Shown in pieces: positions 8,087 to 17,559 of a stretch of 39,191 nt of DNA. Source of the stretch: JBBQXY01 sp051004815 (GTDB taxonomy: Bacteria; Chloroflexota; Ktedonobacteria; Ktedonobacterales; Ktedonobacteraceae); NCBI GenBank assembly GCA_051004815.1, contig JBPCJY010000174.1:1-39191 (forward strand). The letters are read 5' to 3'. Position 1 is the stretch's first letter, and each line of letters begins with the position of its first letter. The translations under genes were made by a program, and so were the position numbers. The notes beneath the pieces are model-generated. The model was not told where the DNA came from, made no database searches, and saw nothing but the letters and a program-made list of their open reading frames with translations.

Positions 8087-11000
8087 ATGCCAACCAAGAC
8101 TGATCGCATTCTAAGTTACTTGCCGACTACATTTCGCGCCTTTCCACGGCCCACAGCCCTTTATTCTGTGGTTGATGCCTTTGGCAGCGAACTGCTCAAG
8201 GCTGAGAATAGCCTGGCTGCACTGATGCTCACCCATTGGGTAGACCATGCCGACCGCGGAGCCGACTTTATAAGCGACCTGGCCTGCATCGCCGCTCTCT
8301 ATGGCCTGTCTCCTCAAGGTGCTGACCAGAATGGTATAGCAACCGCGACCGGCACTGACGGGCCACCCTGCCCTCCACTGTTCTTCACTGATGAAGGAGT
8401 TGAGGAATTTCGCGAGCACTTAAAGCGTTATGTACGCACCTTCATTGAAGGCACAGTCACGGTGCAGGGTATCCTGCGTATAACGGCTGTGGCTTTGGGG
8501 TTACATATTGCTGACGAGTATACCCAGTTGGATACTTGGTGGAAGCGTCCGTCTGATGAACTCATCATCGTTGAGCCACGCGGCGAGGACGCGGCGAGTT
8601 TACTCTTCGGCGTGAAGGCAGCTTCTCTTACGGGTGTACCTGCACAAGCGGCACGTATCGTCGGAACCATAGACTTGAGCAATGGAGTTGATCTACGGAG
8701 TGCCGCTATCTTACGTATCAAAGTGAACGGGACCGCTGCGCTAGAGGTAGACTGCTCCAGCGGCGCGAGCAATCCAGCTAACACACAACTTCATGAGGTT
8801 GTGAACGCAATCAACACGAAGCTAGGCTCCAACATTGCTAACAACATTGGGCATTTTCTTGTATTGACCTCAACAACTACCGGCGTAAGCAGCCAATTGG
8901 AGATACTTGAAGGCAACAATGACGCTGCACCACTCCTGTTGGGCCTGCTTCCTCGGACATATTCCGGTGCTGAGGCAATAGCCGCCAGTGCTCATGGAAC
9001 GGTTGACCTGCACGGCGGTGCTGACTTGAGCGAGAATCACTACCTCCGTCTCCAAATCGATGTAACAACTGTGGCAGAGGTAGATTGCGCCGGTGCAAAT
9101 CCAACTGCTACTACACTCGACGAGATCGTGAAAGCAATCAATGATGCCCTTGGTGCTGGCAATGTTGCCTCGCATGACGGCCACTTTCTGACGCTCACTT
9201 CGCCGACGATAGGCTTAAATAGCCGCATAGCACTCGTATCGGCAGCTGCTCAGGATGCAAGAGAGTTGCTTTTTGGACAAGTCGGCTCTTTCTACATCGG
9301 AGACGACGCCCACTCAGCCCAGATTGTGGGGACAAGTGACCTGAGTCAAGGCGCAAATCTGAGTACACGAGATCGCGTGCGTATCCAGGTGAATAATCAA
9401 CCGCCGCTAACTATAGACTGCACAGGGAATGATCCAGTGCATACGCTTCCCACAGAAATTGTTGCGCTATTGAATGCAAAATTGGGCCCTGGTATGGCTT
9501 CCACTGATGGTCATTTCATTCGTCTGTCCTCATCGACATCAGGGTCGGTCAGCACACTTGTATTCGAAGCATTGCCGGATGAAGAGGATGCCACCGGAAT
9601 CATCTTTGGTATTGTCCCTAGAAATTTCCAGGGAACGGCGGCAACCACCGCCCGTTTCGTTGGGCAGCCAGACCTGAGTACAGGCGTGGATTTGAGTGCA
9701 AGACACATTGTGCAAATTGCTGTAGATAGTGGTCTATCTAGCGAGGTAGATGTACGCCATGGAGCCAACAATGTTCGTGCGGTCACTCTCGATGAGATCA
9801 AAGCCGCCCTTAATAATGACCTTGGTGACACTATCGCCACCCATGATGGCCAACATCTGATCCTTGTCTCATCCACAACTGGAAGTGGCAGTCGCATTGA
9901 TATCTCTCCATTAGAGACAACTACCCATCAACGCTTTGTGACGCGTGCCTTTGTTACCGATGAAGCCGCGTATACCATCCTTGGCACTGGTACTCGCCAG
10001 GCCCAGGGAACAGCCGCGACCCATGCACAGGTGATTGGCACAGTGGATTTGAGCCGCGGGGTTGATTTGCGCGAGATCCCTTTTCTACGCATTGCTTTAG
10101 ATGGACAGCCGCCTTCCGAGATAGATTGTACATCACACAGCAAACGTCCACGCGCTGCCACACTTGATGAGGTTGTTCAATCCATCAACGATGTGCTTGG
10201 TGCAGGCCGCGCTTCTCATGATGACCGTCACCTCATCCTCACCTCGCAAGCAGTCGGAGCAGACAGCCGGATATCCTTTGCGTTGCCACGGAGTTCCGAT
10301 GCATTCGCTATCTTGCTAGGACAAGAGCCAGGCACTTTTAATGGCAGCGATGCAACGAGTGTTTCTTTTGTGGGTACTGTTGATCTCAGTGCAGGCGTAA
10401 ACCTCAGTACGTCGCAGCAGATAAAGATCGGCGTGGACGAGGTTGAGGCAAAAGAGATTAACTGCGCCGGTATCAATCCGGCTAAAACTATGTTGAACGA
10501 GTTGGTGAATGCCATCAATCAGTCACTTGGGGGAAAATTCGCTGATCAGGATGGCATACATATCCTTCTGAACTCAACACAGAGCGGGAGTAATAGCACA
10601 ATCGAGTTTGCGGTACCAGCTGGGGCCGATGCGACGAAGGCTATTTTCGGCATTGCCGCTCCCCGAAAATATCATGGTGCTGAGGCTACACCAGCACTCG
10701 TTGTAGGAAACCGCGACCTCGGTGGACCAATTGACCTGCATCTCGCGCATTTCTTGCGTATCGCTCTGAATAGTCAGCTAGCTGTCGATATAGATTGCAC
10801 AGCAAATGCTCCTGATCCAGCGGCGATGACGCTGGCGCAGATAATGAAGGCGATTAATGATGTACTCGGCCTCGGAACTGCTACCAGCTTGGGAACACGG
10901 CTTGTTCTCACAACAACTACTACCGGGATAGGGGCGCGAATCGACCTGCAACCGTATACCGTCGGCGATGCACGTACACAACTATTGGGCAGTGTACCCG

Positions 11001-13090
11001 CGTCGACGATAGGGACAGCACCAATAGCAGCTACTCTCGTCGGTGATGTCGAACTCGTTACCCCCGTCGACCTTGATGGGCAGCGCACGCTCCGACTGGC
11101 GATCGATGGAGAATACCCCCTGGATATAGATGTCGCGGGCGCAGCACCCGCACAAACTACCCTCGATGAAATCATTGCGAACCTTAACAACACAATTCCG
11201 GGCCTGGCGAGCGCGGATAACAATCACTTGCGTCTCACTTCACCAACCGCCAGTGAAAACAGTCAGTTGGAATTGCTTCCTTTGCGCACGCTGGCATTGA
11301 TTGAATATCCAGCCATCCCAAAGGACGAGACACCCCTCAGCGTGCGCCACGGAAACTCCTGGTTTGAGATCAATGATAGTGGCGTGGATGCTGACCTGGC
11401 GATTGACCTCAGCACACCACAGGGGGCTAACTGCCCGTCGCTGGTGAACTTCACAAGTGGCACACAGCTACGCTTCATGATAAGCCTTCGTACCGACGAA
11501 CTCATCCAGGTTTGTCGAGACCCAATGACTGGATTACGCGCCACCATCACCGCGAGCGATGGCACACAAACTCAAGTGCCAGGAGCAAAGATTCTGGCAG
11601 GGCCGCTTGGCTCACAGGCGCAGGTACCTTTCAAAGATGGCTGGCAATTACGAGGAGGTACAGCCGAAAAACCTGCAACCTTACAGTTAAACAATCCGCG
11701 TGCGTCGGCACTTGTGATGCTGCGCAAACGGGAAGGCGATCAGGTTGGGAACAGCGTTACAGTGATGGTCACACAGGCCACTCTTTCCGGCTCTACGAGT
11801 GAACCAGTGGTCGCTAATGGACAGTCGGCAATAGTAAAAGGGTGGTTGCGCAAGGAGCCAACGGGCTATCGTCTTATTGCTACTGCTGATACGGCTGGTG
11901 TGACTCTAGCCCACCTGCGTGCAAGCCGCGCTATCTCTCTGGAAACATACCTTGATTCTGTTGTCGTTGTCTATGGGCCTCTCCACATGGGAGATGATGC
12001 GCCAGTGATGATTGTCAATCGTATTGCGGACTTGTTCGACGTGGCATTCAAGCGTGAGAGTAAGGAGGGAAACCCACCAGATGAGTCATATCCAGGTGTG
12101 ACCATCGGTACCGGGACAGGTGTAGAATTTCCAGAGTCTTTGACCTGGCAAATCACTACCAGACCGTCACAACTGGTGCGAGCCAATGAGATCGATAAGG
12201 GCAGTGTGTTGGTGTTGCCACAAGGTCGGTCAAAGTGGATATACCTGGATGGCGGTGGCTCGCGTTTTGACGCTGCTACACTTGGGGATGAGCAGGGGGA
12301 ACAGGAGGAACGAGCCGATACATCGACGATGGGCACGATAAAACGGCCCCTACAGTTGGCAACATTTGCGAAGGGATGCCAGGAGCGAGCTGTGTTTAAT
12401 ATCAGTCGTTTCACCAACACTCCCGCGGAGCAAGAAACCACTGTCCTTGCCACAGGCAAGACCATCACCGATCCAGCAGTAGCCCTTCAGTTTCACTGGA
12501 TGCGCCATCAACCAGGGGCTTTTGTGGTGAACTTGCCGGATGATCTGCCTGAACGCTTCGGGAGTCGTTTTAACCAGACGAAATTTGGCATAGCTAGCAA
12601 TGCCCCTGAAGAATATAAAAACGTAGTGACCGAGCCGAAAGATGATCCAGGTTTTATAGGCACACAACTTGCTCCATCCAAACTCGTCGTGGCAGATAGT
12701 GTTGCAACGGTACCCCCTGGTTGGGCTGCTATGACCATCCCTTTCTATCATCCGCGTATACGCACCTTCACAGGTGGAACAGATACAGGGCCTGCCATGC
12801 TTTTTCTCCAAGAGGCAGGTGCGCAAGGCTTCATTCGCTTGCAAGCGAAACAAGCAGGTGTGTGGGGTAACGCAATCTCGGTAACGGTAAGAAAAGGCAC
12901 CCAGGGGCCTGCTTACTTTGATGTGACCATAACCTACGCAGGTGCGCGTCTGGAGAACGCACGTCAAACGGTGTTGGGAGGAAAGCAGCTTCCAACATCG
13001 GGTGATGCTCTACTCAACCCCGGTCCTATAGGCATCCTGCAAGCCAAGGCTACCGGTGTCCAGGCGGGTGTGACCCGTCAACGAACGTAA
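8087..13090 (+). CDS. giant tail protein I-like baseplate protein with eight tandem ~111-residue modules
   Basis: 1667 residues, ATG with a GTGAGGA ribosome binding site. Residues 1-165 resemble phage tail protein I / Afp12-type wedge proteins: LPTTFRAFPRPTALYSVVDA, then DRGADFISDLACIAALYGLS and LKRYVRTFIEGTVTVQGILR. Residues about 186-1077 are eight diverged copies of one module starting near 186, 300, 411, 522, 647, 759, 870 and 982. Each reads roughly V-G-T-x-D-L-S-x-G-V-D-L, L-R-I-x-V-D, E-I-D-C, T-L-D-E-I-V-x-A-I-N-x-x-L-G, D-G-x-x-L-x-L-T-S-x-T-x-G, then D-A-x-x-L-L-G. The helix plus L-x-L-T-S pattern recalls the flagellin-hook IN motif of FliD-like proteins. Residues 1080-1667 are beta-rich, with two G-N-x-(I/V)-x-V-x-V segments. 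In simple relatives the protein is only a few hundred residues long. Confidence 0.8.
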   Translation: MPTKTDRILSYLPTTFRAFPRPTALYSVVDAFGSELLKAENSLAALMLTHWVDHADRGADFISDLACIAALYGLSPQGADQNGIATATGTDGPPCPPLFFTDEGVEEFREHLKRYVRTFIEGTVTVQGILRITAVALGLHIADEYTQLDTWWKRPSDELIIVEPRGEDAASLLFGVKAASLTGVPAQAARIVGTIDLSNGVDLRSAAILRIKVNGTAALEVDCSSGASNPANTQLHEVVNAINTKLGSNIANNIGHFLVLTSTTTGVSSQLEILEGNNDAAPLLLGLLPRTYSGAEAIAASAHGTVDLHGGADLSENHYLRLQIDVTTVAEVDCAGANPTATTLDEIVKAINDALGAGNVASHDGHFLTLTSPTIGLNSRIALVSAAAQDARELLFGQVGSFYIGDDAHSAQIVGTSDLSQGANLSTRDRVRIQVNNQPPLTIDCTGNDPVHTLPTEIVALLNAKLGPGMASTDGHFIRLSSSTSGSVSTLVFEALPDEEDATGIIFGIVPRNFQGTAATTARFVGQPDLSTGVDLSARHIVQIAVDSGLSSEVDVRHGANNVRAVTLDEIKAALNNDLGDTIATHDGQHLILVSSTTGSGSRIDISPLETTTHQRFVTRAFVTDEAAYTILGTGTRQAQGTAATHAQVIGTVDLSRGVDLREIPFLRIALDGQPPSEIDCTSHSKRPRAATLDEVVQSINDVLGAGRASHDDRHLILTSQAVGADSRISFALPRSSDAFAILLGQEPGTFNGSDATSVSFVGTVDLSAGVNLSTSQQIKIGVDEVEAKEINCAGINPAKTMLNELVNAINQSLGGKFADQDGIHILLNSTQSGSNSTIEFAVPAGADATKAIFGIAAPRKYHGAEATPALVVGNRDLGGPIDLHLAHFLRIALNSQLAVDIDCTANAPDPAAMTLAQIMKAINDVLGLGTATSLGTRLVLTTTTTGIGARIDLQPYTVGDARTQLLGSVPASTIGTAPIAATLVGDVELVTPVDLDGQRTLRLAIDGEYPLDIDVAGAAPAQTTLDEIIANLNNTIPGLASADNNHLRLTSPTASENSQLELLPLRTLALIEYPAIPKDETPLSVRHGNSWFEINDSGVDADLAIDLSTPQGANCPSLVNFTSGTQLRFMISLRTDELIQVCRDPMTGLRATITASDGTQTQVPGAKILAGPLGSQAQVPFKDGWQLRGGTAEKPATLQLNNPRASALVMLRKREGDQVGNSVTVMVTQATLSGSTSEPVVANGQSAIVKGWLRKEPTGYRLIATADTAGVTLAHLRASRAISLETYLDSVVVVYGPLHMGDDAPVMIVNRIADLFDVAFKRESKEGNPPDESYPGVTIGTGTGVEFPESLTWQITTRPSQLVRANEIDKGSVLVLPQGRSKWIYLDGGGSRFDAATLGDEQGEQEERADTSTMGTIKRPLQLATFAKGCQERAVFNISRFTNTPAEQETTVLATGKTITDPAVALQFHWMRHQPGAFVVNLPDDLPERFGSRFNQTKFGIASNAPEEYKNVVTEPKDDPGFIGTQLAPSKLVVADSVATVPPGWAAMTIPFYHPRIRTFTGGTDTGPAMLFLQEAGAQGFIRLQAKQAGVWGNAISVTVRKGTQGPAYFDVTITYAGARLENARQTVLGGKQLPTSGDALLNPGPIGILQAKATGVQAGVTRQRT
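8641..11316 (+). repeat. eight tandem ~333-bp protein-level repeats within the giant tail gene
   Basis: Units begin near 8641, 8985, 9318, 9651, 10026, 10362, 10694 and 11031. The spacing is 333-344 bp except for the fourth unit, which has an extra loop and is about 375 bp. The copies are clearly related at protein level but well diverged in DNA, so they are old and under selection rather than recent slippage products. The cysteine in the E-I-D-C strand is kept in most copies and replaced by valine in units 4 and 8. Confidence 0.85.
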
Positions 13091-13142
13091 ATCTATACAA
13101 CATGGGCAGTGCGCCTGTGTACTATTCAGAGGAGGTTTTATT

Positions 13143-14114
13143 ATGAGTGCTCAAGATGATCTGTACATTGAACGTTTTCCTGGTGATTTGCTGACAGCCG
13201 AGGACTGGAATGATCTTCAGCGTGACATCAAGCAAGATATTGTTGCTCAGGTTGCCGATGCTGTCAAGAAAGTGACGAGCGTGGATACAGCGAAGGATAG
13301 CGATAAACTTGGTGGCAAAACACCGGGTGAATGGTCGGATGAAATTGTCCAGAAAGCACTGGCAGCGATTCCTGCGAAAACGAATTACCGGATGCTTTTT
13401 AAACGGCTTGAAATCGGTGTAGACAAAATGAGAGTCGTCGAACATGGCTTGAAAGCTTGCCCTCTGGTCGATGTCTACCAGTTGGATTACTTCCGCGTGG
13501 TCTGCTCTACCGGAGATACGAAAGACGACCAGAACGAAGCATGGGTGAATTTCTACCTCTACCATTCGAGTGAGAGAAGGATACGACTTCCCAGCGTGAA
13601 ACCACCAAGTGTAGAAATCGAAACGATTGACCAGCAGCCGTATAAAATTCTGTTCAAAGACATGTTGGAACTCTACAAAGGGAAAAACGGTTTTGCATGG
13701 ACGGCGGATTCGACGCTTGATGATCTGGAAACTGACTTCTGGAAAGCATTCTTTCAAAAGCCGAACGACGATTTCGATGAGGACCAGTATTGCCACTCAC
13801 CGTGGTTCGAGAAATGCTGTGGAGAAAAAAGAACAGTCGGCCAATTGATGAAGCAAGGTGATTGGGACGATATATGGTTCAAGGTGATGCCGTTGAAAAC
13901 GGACAATTATCCGGTACCGACAAATCCGCCTGATCCTCCGTATCCACAACACACTGCGCCCAGCCAGATACTCGTGACGCACTTTGACTTTGATACGCTT
14001 GGCATCGCGTTGCTAGGGCAACCGGACTATCCACCAGACCCAGGCGTCCCCGTAGAAGGCACGACGAAGTATAAACGCGATGAGCTCAAAGTGATGATGC
14101 TGCTGAAAGTGTAG
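13143..14114 (+). CDS. putative fibre-associated or accessory baseplate protein, unknown
   Basis: 323 residues, ATG with a very strong AGAGGAGG site. I do not recognise a named family over the full length. Residues about 40-75 contain DSDKLGGKTPGEWSDEIVQK, a linker of the kind (A-D-K-L-G-G-K-x-x-x-x-Y/W) common at the stalk of phage tail fibre and collar proteins. The centre is rich in charged and aromatic residues with a cysteine pair (WFEKCCGEK), and residues about 255-275 are proline-rich (PVPTNPPDPPYPQHTAP). The start YIERFPGDLLTAEDWNDLQR suggests an N-terminal attachment peptide. It sits between two large tail genes and follows the giant protein after 52 bp, so a structural role in the same particle is the simplest reading. 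Confidence 0.6.
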   Translation: MSAQDDLYIERFPGDLLTAEDWNDLQRDIKQDIVAQVADAVKKVTSVDTAKDSDKLGGKTPGEWSDEIVQKALAAIPAKTNYRMLFKRLEIGVDKMRVVEHGLKACPLVDVYQLDYFRVVCSTGDTKDDQNEAWVNFYLYHSSERRIRLPSVKPPSVEIETIDQQPYKILFKDMLELYKGKNGFAWTADSTLDDLETDFWKAFFQKPNDDFDEDQYCHSPWFEKCCGEKRTVGQLMKQGDWDDIWFKVMPLKTDNYPVPTNPPDPPYPQHTAPSQILVTHFDFDTLGIALLGQPDYPPDPGVPVEGTTKYKRDELKVMMLLKV

Positions 14115-14155
14115 TAACGGGTCTACATTTCATGTGGGAAGTCCAAGAGGTTGAT

Positions 14156-17100
14156 ATGCTTTTACAAGATACATACATAGGAATGGGAACGCCCTTTGAA
14201 GGGAACCTGACCGTTTGGCTGCGCAGCCTGCCTGCCGGTGCAAAGGTGACTAAGGCCACGATTCAGGTAGAACAGAAAGGGTGCGAGGAAGTCATCGATT
14301 TTGGCAGTCAAACCACCTTTGGCGCGACCCAGGTCTCTGCCCCTTCCGCGAACTTTGTCGAGGTAGACTTCCACGCTCGCCGTACGCTGGTTATGGTAGA
14401 AGGGAACGTCACCGTAAACACAGGCGCGGGAGGTGATCCGACCCTGCAAGTAGATATGGGGGGAACCTACATTGGTATAGCCTCTGACGGCACCTTCATG
14501 GATTCAACGAAAAAAACCTGGCTTGTGACGCTCACATCGAAAATAGCACCACTGCCCGGCCTGACCGTGCGCAAGTTCAGATTGAGTGGGGTTCCAGACA
14601 CCGTTCCGAATATCACAAAAGTCCATATTCAATCCTTCCCAAGCAACGTCAGTGTGCGTGTGGGTCTGCTACCCGCGTTCTGGACGCACCAGGGTGAACT
14701 GGCGGTCGCGGACACCTCGCCCGACTTCGCACTGATCCTCAACGCCTTTCTCGCGACCGCACAGCCGCAGAACGGTTTTTACGCCGTACCCTTTATTATC
14801 CACTCCGATACCCTGGCACAGGTGAATGTCACGCTGTCCATTGAGTATGTGATCGCTCAGTCGGTGCTGCCATCCTATCTGCCAGAGGTGTCGATGTCGT
14901 ATGCTTTTAGTCCACAACCCGATTTGGACCCATCCATTTTGCAGGTGATGCTGCCAAAGGGCGCGGTGCCGGTTTCAACTGCGACCAACGCGCTGGTACG
15001 CGGCGATTTCCAGCCCACACGGGTTGCTCTGAAATCAGAGGGCGCAGCGGCGTCGCCCATTCTCGCCAACGTCGTCGTCTCGCCAGATTGTTCACTGGCC
15101 CAACCATTTCGATCCGCGACCGAGATCGCTTTGACCGGTATAGACCTGTCCCTATCGAAGGCTTTACCAGACGTAGCGGGCCTGAATATTGCCATCCAGG
15201 CAGACAATGACGGGAAACCCTCTGGTCAAGTCCTTATCCGTGCAGACCTGGTCGTGGGAAAACCATTGCCTGATCAGTCCGCGTGGGGCAGCGCGACGCT
15301 CCCAACTGCCTTCCGCGTACTCGCGAACACCAGCTACTGGCTGGTGCTGGAGAGCCTATCTGGACAGGCAACCTGGATCGCCACACCGCTGAGCAGCAGT
15401 GCTCTCGCCTTGCAATGCAGTCGCGACGGGGGGCTATCATGGCGTCCTGCGAACGCGCCGGAGGCATTGGCTCCACTCTCCGCACAGTTCCGGTTGCGCA
15501 ATATTCCTGCGAGTTTCACCATTCCCATCAAACTCGATATTGGCACCAAGCCAGGGGATGTGCTGCGTCCGCTCGACGAGTTCGCTCCCCTGGGAAGAGT
15601 TGAATTGACGTTCGGTTTTGGGGATGCGCTGGGACAATATATTGCTAATCAAACTGCTGCTGCCCCATGTGGTACTGTGGACCTTGTGATCAATGGCGAT
15701 TTCTCCCAGCCTCCACCAGATGATGCCGCGCTGAAGCTCTTCGGAACCGAGAGCAAAGCGGAGAGAACTCCTTTTATCCCCACCGTCAAACTCGGCCCGC
15801 TCGTTAATCTGAGCGTTGAACGTTTCGTCACATTAACTCATGGCTATCCTGACTCAACCATACCAACAAGGATTGATTGCGCAGGCGTCAATCCGGCGCA
15901 GACGACGCCAGACGAGATTGTCAATGCCATCACCCAGGTCTTTGGCAATACTGTGACGAGCTTCGTTGATGGGAGTTTGACAATAGCGGATGAAGCGGGA
16001 CTCTTTCCCTGGTGCAGAAATCAAGTTCCTGCCGGGTGGCAAGGGACAACAAATCAAACATACCGCTCGAAAATGACTGATGGAACCAACCGTGTGGCTG
16101 TCTTGCTGGCCGATCCGGTCAGCCTATCTCAAGCATTTTCCATCGGTGATTGGAACATCTCCAACGCCTGTTTCCCATCTGGCACCGCTTCGAGTAGCAC
16201 TGCTCCCGTTAGCGAAGCAAGCCTCTCGCAAGTCATATCAGTCGCGGCAGGTTGCATGTATCAACTCAGTTTTAGTTTCCAGCTCAACTTGTTTGATCTG
16301 CCAAATATAGATGTGCCTTTGCCACTGAGCTGGCAGGTGACATGGCTCGACACCAATGGTAGTACCGTGCGTATAGATAGCGAGACATTCGGGCCGCGTC
16401 ATCAAATAAAGACTGGCGCAACAACAACATCGTCGGACGTTGTGGCCCTCCTGACCGCGCCTGCCGATGCGGTAAACGCTAATCTCAGCATTATAAACTC
16501 CACACCTGATGCAGGTGTTCTGCTACTTTTCGTGCTTTCTTTCACGCCCACACTCCAGTCTCTGCGTAACGATCGTTTTCAACAATGGGGAGATACGCTT
16601 TCTGGTCGCTCACCGGTGGGTTGGACACTGGAGAGCGGCTTGCTTGATAGTGAAGTTAATCAGGTAGAGATCAAGTTGCTCGGCACCGGCTCATATGATA
16701 CAGTGCTCTCTCAGCAGGTTGCTGTTAACACCGGCAATACCTACGAATTGCGCGTACAGGCGCGACCGGATACACCACTCCTGAGCAATCCCGACACATT
16801 GCTCATCCAGCAGCGGGCCAGGATAGAATTGCAATGGCTGAGCAACGGGCAACCCGGTGCTGTCGTAATTCTCGCACTGGATGGTCAAAATTTCTCTGAA
16901 AGTGCCTGGGCTGGAACAGTACCACCTGCGGTCACGCAAGCGACCATCCGTCTTATCCAGCCAAAGGGCAGCAATAACGTTGCACATAACTTACTGGTAT
17001 CATCGGTTATGCTACATCAGCTCGATCTGCTGCAAGTGCCACTCACTTTCCTGTCCGATGCGCCTGGGCAACTGACTGTTTCTCAGATGCAGGTTGTCTA

Positions 17101-17509
17101 TGATGTCCCGGCAGCAGCAACATCTACCAGGGCGACCGCCAACGTTACTCCTGCCATACAACAACAATCCATTCGCCCTGGCAATAATGCACAAGCCCCG
17201 CTCTCCAATACAAGTATGACAACCATTGCAGCGCAACCCCCCGGAACTGCTCCTGCTGCGGTGGGAGTCGCTCCAGCACAACCTTCTCCTGTAGCTATCA
17301 CAGGGGTCGCCACGTTGCCGCCACTTACCGCCATCCCCGGTATAGGGGAAGCACGTGCTTATCAACTTGAGAGCATCGGCATCGACTCGCTCGAAAAGTT
17401 GGCTGCTGCCGTGCCAGGGGATATTGCGCAGGCTCTCAAAGGTGTCACGATTGAAATGGCTACCAGATTCATCAAGGATTCAAACCAGCTCATGAGGGGA
17501 GCAGGGTAA
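14156..17509 (+). CDS. large beta-rich tail-associated protein with jelly-roll domains and C-terminal helix-hairpin-helix
   Basis: 1117 residues if it starts at the ATG at 14156, which has AAGAGG at 14145-14150; an upstream in-frame ATG at 14132 lacks a site. The N-terminal 500 residues are beta-sandwich-like. At about 509 VDLVINGDFSQPP opens a CBM4/galactose-binding-like jelly roll, which is interrupted at about 546-620 by one copy of the module found eight times in the giant protein. A second jelly-roll-like domain starts near 803 (LRNDRFQQWGDTLSGRSPVG) and runs to about 960. After a low-complexity Ala/Pro/Thr linker, residues about 1054-1115 (PPLTAIPGIGEARAYQLESI and onward) form a helix-hairpin-helix of the DUF4332 type. 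It is likely a surface-exposed fibre or receptor-binding component. The last gene of the locus. Confidence 0.65.
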   Translation: MLLQDTYIGMGTPFEGNLTVWLRSLPAGAKVTKATIQVEQKGCEEVIDFGSQTTFGATQVSAPSANFVEVDFHARRTLVMVEGNVTVNTGAGGDPTLQVDMGGTYIGIASDGTFMDSTKKTWLVTLTSKIAPLPGLTVRKFRLSGVPDTVPNITKVHIQSFPSNVSVRVGLLPAFWTHQGELAVADTSPDFALILNAFLATAQPQNGFYAVPFIIHSDTLAQVNVTLSIEYVIAQSVLPSYLPEVSMSYAFSPQPDLDPSILQVMLPKGAVPVSTATNALVRGDFQPTRVALKSEGAAASPILANVVVSPDCSLAQPFRSATEIALTGIDLSLSKALPDVAGLNIAIQADNDGKPSGQVLIRADLVVGKPLPDQSAWGSATLPTAFRVLANTSYWLVLESLSGQATWIATPLSSSALALQCSRDGGLSWRPANAPEALAPLSAQFRLRNIPASFTIPIKLDIGTKPGDVLRPLDEFAPLGRVELTFGFGDALGQYIANQTAAAPCGTVDLVINGDFSQPPPDDAALKLFGTESKAERTPFIPTVKLGPLVNLSVERFVTLTHGYPDSTIPTRIDCAGVNPAQTTPDEIVNAITQVFGNTVTSFVDGSLTIADEAGLFPWCRNQVPAGWQGTTNQTYRSKMTDGTNRVAVLLADPVSLSQAFSIGDWNISNACFPSGTASSSTAPVSEASLSQVISVAAGCMYQLSFSFQLNLFDLPNIDVPLPLSWQVTWLDTNGSTVRIDSETFGPRHQIKTGATTTSSDVVALLTAPADAVNANLSIINSTPDAGVLLLFVLSFTPTLQSLRNDRFQQWGDTLSGRSPVGWTLESGLLDSEVNQVEIKLLGTGSYDTVLSQQVAVNTGNTYELRVQARPDTPLLSNPDTLLIQQRARIELQWLSNGQPGAVVILALDGQNFSESAWAGTVPPAVTQATIRLIQPKGSNNVAHNLLVSSVMLHQLDLLQVPLTFLSDAPGQLTVSQMQVVYDVPAAATSTRATANVTPAIQQQSIRPGNNAQAPLSNTSMTTIAAQPPGTAPAAVGVAPAQPSPVAITGVATLPPLTAIPGIGEARAYQLESIGIDSLEKLAAAVPGDIAQALKGVTIEMATRFIKDSNQLMRGAG

Positions 17510-17559
17510 GGACGCAATGGTGAGAGTAAACGTAGCATCCGCACGAACGGGCCAGACAA

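Noticed and set aside
8641..11316. Flagellar hook-cap (FliD) gene
   Set aside because: Only the IN-motif-like pattern is shared; the N-terminus is tail protein I-like and the neighbours are baseplate genes.
12350..12967. 205-aa minus-strand frame within the giant tail gene
   Set aside because: Antisense shadow; the plus-strand frame is continuous over 5 kb with a repeated domain structure.
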